From positions 2,728,001 to 2,792,000 of the forward strand of contig JAPXFQ010000364.1 of assembly GCA_028564705.1 (NCBI GenBank): a stretch of 64,000 nt of DNA, in the 5' to 3' direction. A program made the position numbers and the translations under genes. Positions 46,689-64,000 of the stretch are shown in pieces. This DNA is from Apricaphanius iberus. Lineage: Eukaryota; Chordata; Actinopteri; Cyprinodontiformes; Aphaniidae. A model generated the notes under the pieces. The model was not told the DNA's origin and made no database searches. It worked only from the letters and a program-made list of their open reading frames with translations. Position 1 is the first letter of the stretch, and the number at the start of each line of letters is the position of its first letter.

Positions 46689-49600
46689 TTAAGAAATATC
46701 CCCATTTGTTGTCGGCTCGATCTGGAATTCGGGAATGACCTCCACTTTCACATCTGAACTGAAATTATTCTCAACACATTCTTCGTCTTTAAGACCTCCA
46801 CTGGGACTTTGTGTTGAGGGATTGTCCCGGGGCTCTTCTTCTGAGTATTTCTCAGTTTCTGACTCCGTGGAGGAGTAAGTCTTTTCCGACAAGGTTCTTT
46901 TCTTTTTGTGTTTCTTTTTGCTCTTCTTGCTTTTTTTGGAGCGTTTGTGATGGCAGTGGGTTTTTGTACCATCAGAAAGACTTTTCTCTGATGTCTTTGG
47001 GCTTCTTTCTCTGCTTTGTTTATGTCTTTTCTTTTCTCTACTTGTGCTTCTTGTTTTCTCCCTAGCTTCTCTCCGAGAGCCCTCATCATCACTCCTGTCT
47101 CTGTATTTATTATCCCCTTCCTTGTCTTTACGTTGCTCTCTATCTCTACTTCTGCTCCTTGATCTGTCCCTACTCCTACTCCGGTGTCTGTCTGTCCTCC
47201 TGTCGCTGTGTCGGGATCTAGACGACCATTTGTCTTCTCTGCGCTGGTGAGAGGTCCTCCTCTCCCCGTCGTCCTCCCACCGTCTGTGAGATCTCTCGGA
47301 TCGTGCTGGGCTTCGGCTTCTGTGACGCTGCCTCCACGACCGCTCTCTGTGGCGCTCCGAATGCCACTTGTCTCTGCGACTCCCCCTTATGCTCCGGTCG
47401 GGGGAGATCTGAAGGTCCCTGTCAGCCTCCCAGAATTCATTACCCGGGTTTCGGAACACATGCAGAAAGTTGCAGTGTTTGCCTTTAGGGCACTTCTGTC
47501 TGTCAAACAGTCCTAATGACAAAATAATGAAATGGTCAACACACTAAAATGAATGTTGCTTCTCCACCCTTGAGGTAACATGTGAATGGAAACCCACCAC
47601 ATATGGCATTCTTCCACCGTGTAACAGGACATATCTCACACTGAAGCTGCCGGCCTGCATACCATCTTCCATTGAACTTCATGAAGGCTTCTTTGCACAG
47701 CTCCTCTCTGGACAGGAAGACAAGAGGACAAAATGTAATAACTGGAGTCCCAAAAGTATTCACACCATTTTAGCTCTATAACATTTTGTTTTTGCAAATA
47801 CAAATTTTAAGTATTTTACATAGACTTTATGGTACACAAAGACGAGCAAAAGGAGGCTATAGTGATGAATTTGAAGGAAAATGGCATTTTGTTTTTACAA
47901 AACAAATAATTCCGAAAATTGTGTACATTTGTTATAAATGCCTTTTACTCCAACACCCATAAATAAGACCCATTAAACTTAACTGCTTTCACACAAAATA
48001 TGCAAACAGGGTCCACTTGCAAACGCCTTTTGCCTGTAATTGCAAATAAAAACGGTCTAAAATGTAGAGGTGTCCCCGACTAAGGATTTACACATTCCAA
48101 TCAGAATAGTCTAATCATTCTAGGCGACCAATGGTCGAATGATCTGTGTGAAGGCTGCTCGGGGGACGGTTGCACTACACAAAGATATATGGGAAATTTG
48201 CTCGTGTTAATTGTCGATGTTCTCTGTTTTACATGATAGTTTGTGTTCCAAATGAACTCATGTTCTTTAGTTATCCTTTGAGTTATGTTGTTGCCACTGT
48301 TTGGTTGTGTTTGTCCATGAATCGTCTTAGAGATGGTAGTGCACGGGAGTCAGGTGTCTGCCCTGACTGATCCGTTGCAAGAGCTGCAAAGAAAACTGCC
48401 CCCTCGTGGCTGTGTGGTGCTAAGACAATGAGGAGTGAAATCTAAACTCCCTGCAGTCACATTTTGCTGAATGCTGTCACAATATTAGTTGAACTCTTCT
48501 TGTTTTTCACGTTTTGATTAAAAGCATTATCTTTCTTATAGGCTGTATATAACTTCATATAACCGTATAAAACTAGCAGTTTTTTGTGCAGCTAGACAAT
48601 GAGCATCCCCATATCGTCAAAATGGTATGTTAGTTTCACCTGCAGAGATTCGACCTGGAGATTGGTGGTCCAATCAGGCTCAGCATATTGAGGCGTCAAA
48701 TTTTCTACTATTCGTGGCCACTCCAACTGAAATGCATAAAAATGTCGTCCAACAAATACTGTGAATTGAGGGAGTCATATGCTATATGCCGCTTCAGCTC
48801 AAGTCTAGTGGTGATGTTATTGAGTCAGTGAGTTCACTAGAATTGGAGTGCTTCATTTTTTTTATTAATTTTTCTTAAAAATGCTCTTTGTACTACAAGC
48901 ACCAGCCCGTTCAGGCTTCCCAAAGAAATATCCAAGTCTGAGTTAATTTTGTGCAATTAACTTCTGCATCGACTATGCAATACCGGGTCATTTGTGACGC
49001 TCACTTCAGACAGTAGATTAAAATCCTAGTGATGTGTTGTAGTTGAACGTGGGAAACTGCAGAAAAGATCAGGTGCGACTCACACCAACTGGAGAGCTTC
49101 GGTGCTTACAGCTTCATCTGGACCACTGTCAGCTGCTGCTTCTGAACCTGCAGCAGCCGGGAGACCTGCTCACGGATCGACCAGAGGCTCAGCTCAACGC
49201 AGACGCGATCTGTGCGTTCTAAGTCCTGTTGTCTAACATCTGCTAATTACAGCTTTGTTGAAAGAATGATATCAAAGATCAGAAGCGGGTTGTAAAAGAA
49301 ACACTAAAGCTAGCTTGCTGGAACCAGGATAACATTGTTAACCTGGTTTGACCATTAATCCTTCCCCTGGTCGTTCTCTGCTCTCTGTAGCATGCAGCAG
49401 ACTCATGGCTGTATGGTTTTACTACATCATGCGTGTAGTTGTAAAAGTTTAAAGTCGGCATTAAAATCCAGTTTTCTATTGATAGAGCTGACAGGACTCC
49501 CTTCTCCCACGTCACGTCCGGTCTTGCAGAGGTTAAATCTTCCCATAAAAATGACTCAAAAAGCTAAAATATTTATATATGAGCAAATGTTTATTTAGAA

Positions 49601-52600
49601 AGTGTTCCGAATGTATTTTTCTAAACAGTGGTTTAATGAGGGCTCTAACCTGCACTTTAACGTATTTTAGCTTAGTTCTTACTTCTTTACTTTCATACTT
49701 CTCAGACTATGTCGAAACGGAATGACCAACACCATTATGTATTGATGCAAGGGCTCTCGGTCACCTACGCAAGCACAGGTGGAGTAGAGCCCCATTTTCT
49801 AACTATTCGTCTCGGTCAACAGAGAGTGCATGCCTGTGACTGGTCAGCTCAACACCAGCCAGCAATTGTGTCACCAGAACGGTGCTTTATAGTCATTGTA
49901 ATCAGTAGTTAATGCAGCGTTTGGGCGCTACATGCTTTATATTAAAAAGACAGTTTATCTAATATGGTTTATTGGCAATTTTGAACACAAGGAGGTGTAG
50001 AAAAACAAAATAAGGCTGCCGTTTGTTCCCAAGCATTTTTAGAGAGGCTTTACAGGTTAATCAAAACTTTTTTTCTGTCAGCCATTGCTCTTTGATGGCA
50101 GAATGTGCTCACAAGTTGAAGAAAAACTAGTTAACCAGAAACTACACTGCACTGGTAGGAAGACCCACCATAACAAGTTTGCACGCTCTACTGTCCCAGT
50201 GGGGACTGACACAGAAACAAAGAACTACAAACGTAAAACGTCTCCATCGATATGTCTGTGTCTGGGTGCAAACTTGCTGACTGAGAAATATACCCAGAGG
50301 GTTAAATACAAAAGCACGCAACATTGTTCAGATCTAAAAAAAAATCATGTATAATGTTCCTTCTACTTCACCATTAAGCACTATTCTGTGCTCTATTTCA
50401 CAATCTCAATAAATGAAATCATGTAAGATCTACAGTTAACCTGTTATCAGATATTAAACCAACATCTTTAAGACACTGAGCACTTTGGAAAGAAAGTCAG
50501 AAAATGTATAACGTACGTTTCAAACTGAACGTAGACATTCCCTCTCAGATGTGGTTCATGATTGCAGCAGACCTAGGAGCAGAATTCAGAAGTTACAAGC
50601 ATCTGCAAACTAAAACAGCAGAGGAAATTTGGCTGTCAGGTCACAAAATCAATTTTTCTGTAAACTCCCTTCTTTCCAGTCACCTTGAATTGCACCACTT
50701 TCCCGACGTTCTTGAACTCTGGAAGAACATCGTGGTAAAACTCGAGGAAAGACTCCAGCAGCTCCTCTTCACTGTGCTCCAAACAAGCATCCATGTCATA
50801 GTCGTCCCGCCGTGACTCCTCCATCCCAAACGTCTTAAACATACCACGGACCAGCAGAGTCGGGCTGGAAGTCGGATAGATGTGCTTCCGAGAACATCTG
50901 CATTTGTGGATTGAAAGAAGTGGACAAATAAAGAGAGGGGTCCCTTATTTTAGATTTATTTGACATGTTATAATATTAAAAAAGGAGACACAAACAGCAC
51001 CTGTCTCCAAAACGGCACACTCCGGTCTTAAGGAAGAAAGGGCAGTTGGCTACATCCCGCTCTGTTCCGAAGTTCTCAGAGTTCACACTCAGAGGAGCCT
51101 CAGGATTCATCCACGGTCCTCCATTATCCAGCTACAAAAGAGAACGAGAATGATTCCCCATATCTACACTCCGTTCACTTAAACACAGGAAGTCCAAAAA
51201 TACATTTCAGCTTTTTCTCTCTACTACAAATATAAAAGGTTCCCTGCTACTTTAAGCAAAATTTTTGTTTGTTTTTACCTGATTCTCTGCTTCATCCAAC
51301 CTTTTCTGAACGGCCTCCTACAAATGTTTTAAACACACGATTTGTGAAAAATGTGAAGACGTCAACAAACTGCAGCATATCTGTTATTGGGAGGTTAAGA
51401 GTTCATTCACAAGGCCTGATGGGAACAAAAATCGTCCCAAAATATAAAACAAAACACTGTCAGACTTATAAATCAATTTTATATACAGCATCACACAAAG
51501 TAAAAGATACATTCTTGATGAGAAAGCTGAAGGTGTAAGCTTTTTTTTTTCTCTTTGAGTGTATCTTAGGTAAGGAGTATGATGGTTGCTTGTGCCACAA
51601 AGTCAAGGAAATGTAAAAAATAATTCACAAAGCAAAAACATGTTCATCTGATTTACATCAGATATTAAAATTCGATCAATGTATATTATTATTTAGATAA
51701 ATTAGCAGGACAGGATATATTCCTTTTAGTTTCTATCCTCCTGGAGTCCGTTTCACCTCTCTGACTCGCTTCTCCCGCTGCCTCTGCTCCGTTTCTTCTT
51801 GTTCTCTCCTCTGCTGGGCCTCCCATTCCTCCTTTATCCTTCGCTGTGAACGCATTAACAATATTCACATTTATAACATCGCTCACATTCATTTTTGGCT
51901 GCTGACTTCACCTGTATCAACAGAACTGGTCTTTTGTGGGAGCAAAATAAACTACGGAAGTCACATTTGTTGTAGACTACTAAAATGGAGCACTACAAGC
52001 GAAGGAATGTGAAATGTTGTCGTTTCCTACAAGAAAAACTAGGCTAAGCACAATTTCTTTATTGTTCAATTATGTTGGCAAATGGGAAAAAAGATAACTT
52101 ATTTATGTTTGCGTGTTGTGACAACTCAATTGTGTGCCAACTAACTGATTCAAGAGTCACTACAACAACAATGCTACAATTACGACTACTACATAAGTAG
52201 TGTGAGCATACCTCCTCCTCCTCTTTTTTTCTCCTTGCAGCTTCCTCTCTCTCTGTCCTGAGTCTGAATTCTTCCTGAGCCTGCCTTTCTCTTTCCAGCC
52301 ACTCTTCGTGTCGTCGCTGTCTGAAAGAAATAAACAGAACAGGACTTATTTACTGAGGGTTTTCAGAAGCTCCAGGACAGCAGAGATACAAATACCTACT
52401 GTTCATCCTCAGCAGCTTGGTCCCCGTCACTTTCTCCTTCATTCACCTCCTCCTCCTCCTCTTCATCAGCTTGCAATTCTACAATAAATCACCAATGCTT
52501 AGCGTCCCATCAATGCAAAAATGAAATGAAACGTAGTCATAAAGAGCTTATTAGGATTTATACCGCATTTTCTGGCCCGAGCAAGAGCTTGTCGTTTCCG

Positions 52601-52959
52601 CCTTCTTCTCTCTTTCCTCTCTGCCACCCTACGCAGCTTCTGACTTCAGTTGTAAGAAAAAAATGGACAAAAACACACCACTAACACAGCTATAATAAAG
52701 AGCAGTAGAAACAAATGGCTGGGTGATATATTCCTACATTTATGCATTGAGAGGAGGGGGGAAGAAAACCAACATGACTATTAAGTGATGCAATGCAAGA
52801 ATCGTTTATTACAGAATGTTGCCAAGGCAATGACCGACATAGCACAAAAGTATCACATTAACTTTTAGCTTTATCATCTAGTTCTTTTAACATAATAAAA
52901 AAAAGAGTTGCAAACCTTAATGCCGGAGTAGAGACAAGAAAAGTCGTGGGGGCTGCCAT
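46689..52959 (-). CDS. zrsr2: U2 small nuclear ribonucleoprotein auxiliary factor 35 kDa subunit-related protein 2 (complete)
   Basis: This nuclear factor recognises the 3' splice site of U12-type introns in the minor spliceosome. Coding exons in transcript order: 52916-52959, 52564-52643, 52400-52478, 52212-52320, 51757-51843, 51279-51317, 51001-51131, 50684-50897, 50517-50572, 47598-47707, 46689-47512. They join in phase to 590 codons (human about 482). A charged coiled-coil N-terminus (residues 15-145) is followed by a first CCCH zinc finger at C176-C185-C191-H195. Next come the U2AF-homology RRM (about 200-310: [44 protein letters not shown]) and a second CCCH finger at C316-C324-C330-H334. 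A long RS/RE/K-rich tail runs from about 350 to 590. The extra length is mainly in that tail. The exon 1/2 junction depends on a weak acceptor (CTGAAG). Confidence 0.94.
47708..50516. other. zrsr2 intron 9
   Basis: This is the largest zrsr2 intron. It begins with GTACGT and ends with TGTCCAG. The open frames at 48170-48370, 49279-49598, 49709-49912 and 50085-50354 lack domains and consistent splice sites. A short stretch near 47750 (AAAAGTATTCACACC) resembles Tc1-type repeat ends, but no partner end is evident. Confidence 0.45.
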
Positions 52960-53160
52960 TGAAGCTAGCCGTGGCCAGCTTAGCTAACCTTAGCAAACAA
53001 ATCTACTTTAGAACTGTTTTTATGAACTCTCAGATTTATTCCGCAAGCTTTTATGAAAGTCTTGCTAGTATAATCATAATACCTGCTGGGTCAATTTACA
53101 AAGTCAAAAGAAAGGAGATTCGGATGCAGTCATTACATCTGTTAGCTACAGGCTAGTGCT

Positions 53161-53167
<7 letters not shown>

Positions 53168-53191
<24 letters not shown>

Positions 53192-53848
53192 TTGTAAATG
53201 GCGGGTTGCATCCAACTTAAAATGCATTACCGCCACCTACTATGTAGGAGTGTGAGTTGCAGTGGGGAATATACTATAAATAAACTATATTCTTCTAATT
53301 AACATGCTCTTTCTAAGAAATTCCAAGACTAACTTATGTATGCTATTATCCCCACTTAACAAAATCCCTAAGTTAAATTCCTCATACCCCTTTAGTATTA
53401 ACTTTTCTTTTAACATTTTTCTATTCCTTATATATTTACTGCAAAAAGATAACACATGTTCCACCGTTTCCCTATCTTTTCACAACATGTTTTATGTACA
53501 TTCACATAAACCTGTCGGATGTTTCCCTGTTAAATATAGAGTGCTGTTTAACACTGTGTGTCCCATCCTTAACCTCGTTATTATTGTTTTATCTCTATTA
53601 TTAATTTCCATATTTTTCATCGTACATACCTTTCCCTGTATGTGAAATAAATGCCTTCCTTTTTCTCCCTTTACCCACAGTTCCTGCCATTCATTCAATA
53701 TCTGTTTCTTGATAATTGCTTTTACTTCTTTAACACTATATGAAATTTCAATCCATTTATTTAATTTAGTTGCTTGTTTTGCATAAAAATCAGCACTTTC
53801 ATTGCCCTGAACTCCTCTACGAGCTGGCTGGAAGCTGGAACACACATA
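53168..53848 (-). mobile_element. 5'-truncated LINE (RNase H end) with 18-bp target duplication
   Basis: The minus-strand frame 53845-53492 reads ARRGVQGNESADFYAKQATK, then LRMGHTVLNSTLYLTGKHPT and GLCECT, the RNase H/C-terminal region of an I/Nimb-type fish LINE. The 3' end carries GGTGGCGGTAATGCATTTTA and a (GAA)n tail (53161-53190). The 18-base sequence AGGCTAGTGCTCTTCTTC flanks it at 53150-53167 and 53849-53866. It lies about 200-900 bp upstream of the zrsr2 start codon. Confidence 0.75.
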
Positions 53849-53866
53849 AGGCTAGTGCTCTTCTTC

Positions 53867-53945
53867 CTCTGATTGTTTTAATGGCGCTTGAAAAAATTTT
53901 TTCAGACGCATTACCGCCACCTTCTGAATTGAAGTATGGCTCGAA
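53867..53945 (-). repeat. older LINE 3' tail
   Basis: This contains GACGCATTACCGCCACCTTC, the same terminal motif as the LINE at 53168-53848 (ATGCATTACCGCCACCTACT). It is an earlier member of the same family whose microsatellite tail served as the target. Confidence 0.55.
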
Positions 53946-54282
53946 TCGGTAGATTTTCCTCTAAAAAAGGCCGATTACCTTTACCATTTTAACAAAATAT
54001 ATCTGTGAAATGATTGGGGGCACTGAAGAAAAAGTATTCTGACTTAAATGTCTCTCAAAATTAGACTTTCCCACCCAGTGGCCCTAATCCTCTTATAATA
54101 TAATAATAAACTGAATTGTTTGAAGTAATTTTCTTAGTCTTTTTTATTCATATTTTTATAAAGTTTTTTTTTTTTAAGTGGCCCTAATCATCCTCCATAA
54201 ATATACTCCAAAACTAGATCAACTGAATTTGTATGAATTGTCTTAGTTTTTTAATTCCTATTTTTATAAAGGTTTCTAATTA

Positions 54283-54615
54283 GGGATTCCAAGTGGAGCA
54301 GGTACAGTTGGTTGGTAGCACTGTTGCTTTGCAGCAAGAAGGTCCTGGGTTGAATCCCAGTCTGGGGTCTTTCTGCATGGAGTTTGTTCTCCCTTTGTGT
54401 GGGTGAGTTCCTTCTGGGTACTCTGGCTTCCTCCCACAGGTCAAAAACACGACTGTTGTGTTTACTGGCCTCTCTTGTCCTTAAGTCTATGTGTGTGCAT
54501 GGTTTTCTGTCCTGTGTTTCTCTATGTTGCTTTGTGATGGACTGGCACCCAGTCACCCCAGTGGCCGCTGGACACCAGTCCTTCTATTATCCTGCAAGGA
54601 TAAGCAGTGATTGAC
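54283..54615 (+). mobile_element. tRNA-related SINE-like / LINE-tail repeat
   Basis: The 5' part has tRNA-promoter-like elements (TGGTTGGTAGCACTG as box A-like and GGTTGAATCCC as box B-like), followed by GGTCTTTCTGCATGGAGTTT, a GTGATGGACTGGCACCCAGT block and GGATAAGCAG. This is the layout of a fish SINE or composite LINE 3' end. It is not a functional tRNA gene. Confidence 0.55.
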
Positions 54616-55661
54616 AATCAATATATTTTTAATGTGAATATTTAATACAGTAAAAATAAAGGCTCTACTGTAAAATGACTAAAGCAAGACTCTGATGTTG
54701 ATACTATAATGTGCATGAGGAAAGTACATCCGGTTGAATGTCCTTTTCTGTTGACCGAAGAAAAATGAAAAAGGGAGACATTCACTTTATAAAATGTATT
54801 CTTATAAATCCCATCTATACCATCAACTTGGGTTGCATTTATAAATTCCTCTATATTTTTTAAAAAATATAAAAATAAAAGAATAGCAATTCATTAGAAT
54901 GTTTTCTTTTTTTTACCTACTCACAACAGTAAATTGATGTTATGGGAAGTACATTCATCATAGTAACAAACTTTGGATAGTGATGGAAACTGTACACAAA
55001 CAAAAACATCAGTTTAAAAAACTTATCTGTCCAATTTATAAAACAATGGTAAGCAAGCAAGATTTAGCTGATACTGAAAGAAGTGAAAGTACTGTTTGAA
55101 GATCACTGCCAAGTTTTAAGATGAACATTGTCCATAAAACTGTCTGTTTTGTCCATATTTAAGAGTAAAATATCCAGAGACTAAATCAAATCCACTTTTG
55201 GTGATATCAGCAAGGAAGGCATCAGCAATTATTTTTAACTGATAACAAGACAAACCTATATTTCTTTGAAAATTTGATTTAAATGGAAAACTTTTGTTTA
55301 CTTCATATCACAAAATACATATACATAAAATATTTAATTGCCAATTCAAACTTTAAACTCAAAAAGAAAATACTTTTCTTGACAATAAACACCCCCAAGA
55401 AATATTAGAAGAAGTTTAAAACCCATAAACTTGCTATTAACTACACAAACAGTAGTTCATCTTAATATCTCTAACATAAAAACAAGACATGACACTCATT
55501 CAGGTTCCTGTTTAGCATACAAACAATAAAGAGGGGAACCCAAGCTCCGAAACAGCAAACTGTTGGTAAATGCAAACACAGATCAGGGCTTTGCAAGTTT
55601 TTCAGGCTATTTTAGGCATCCTTGCGCTCTTTGCTGTTCTTCGTCTGTCTCAGAGGCACAG

Positions 55662-64000
<8,339 letters not shown>

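Noticed and set aside
46811..47516. Plus-strand Ser/Leu-rich open frames over the zrsr2 last exon
   Set aside because: They are complementary to the Arg/Ser-rich tail of zrsr2. The compositional shadow explains them.
54283..54360. Possible tRNA gene
   Set aside because: It has box A/B-like words only. No full cloverleaf is apparent, and it continues into a dispersed repeat, so it is SINE-like.

Overview
This window is teleost-fish nuclear DNA. Every gene has many exons, GT-AG introns and vertebrate-type proteins, and the introns are full of fish-typical DNA transposons (Tc1/mariner, hAT, piggyBac-like and Harbinger-like elements) and short LINE tails. I could run no database search. Family names rest on protein motifs and remembered vertebrate homologues.

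Layout. (1) 1-35.5 kb, minus strand: a complete liver-type phosphorylase kinase alpha gene (phka2). It has 30 coding exons that join in frame to 1214 codons, from a start at 35,526 to a stop at 1,004 preceded by a CaaX box. (2) 35.5-41.6 kb: an intergenic interval made largely of LINE debris (an L1-like ORF2 tail, an RT fragment and family-specific 3' tails) and microsatellites. (3) 41.6-46.4 kb, plus strand: ap1s2, the AP-1 clathrin-adaptor sigma subunit, 157 aa in four coding exons behind a probable leader exon. (4) 46.45-52.96 kb, minus strand: zrsr2, a minor-spliceosome 3' splice-site factor with 11 coding exons and 590 aa, ending in a long RS/K-rich tail. ap1s2 and zrsr2 converge tail to tail; their poly(A) signals are about 75 bp apart. 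(5) 53-55.6 kb: LINE and SINE-like debris. (6) 55.66-64.0 kb, minus strand: the 3' part of a TM6SF-family gene (tm6sf1-like), whose 5' exons lie beyond the window.

These are housekeeping or metabolic genes and do not form a pathway. phka2 controls glycogen breakdown, ap1s2 sorts Golgi/endosome cargo, zrsr2 splices U12-type introns, and TM6SF proteins are ER/endolysosomal membrane proteins of the EXPERA superfamily. PHKA2, AP1S2 and ZRSR2 all lie on human Xp22, so this looks like a conserved vertebrate block with a TM6SF gene attached.

Most notable items: an apparently intact Tc1-family transposon in phka2 intron 3, with a 388-codon transposase whose last two catalytic residues are 38 apart (DD38E, Intruder-like), inserted into a TA microsatellite; a 2.1-kb GC-rich, C-strand-biased island with a 17-bp hairpin in phka2 intron 10; an unexplained 75-bp, phase-0 exon-like sequence in a tm6sf intron; several hAT elements with intact 8-bp target duplications; and an inverted pair of TTAA-flanked elements, one of which lies in the ap1s2 3' region.
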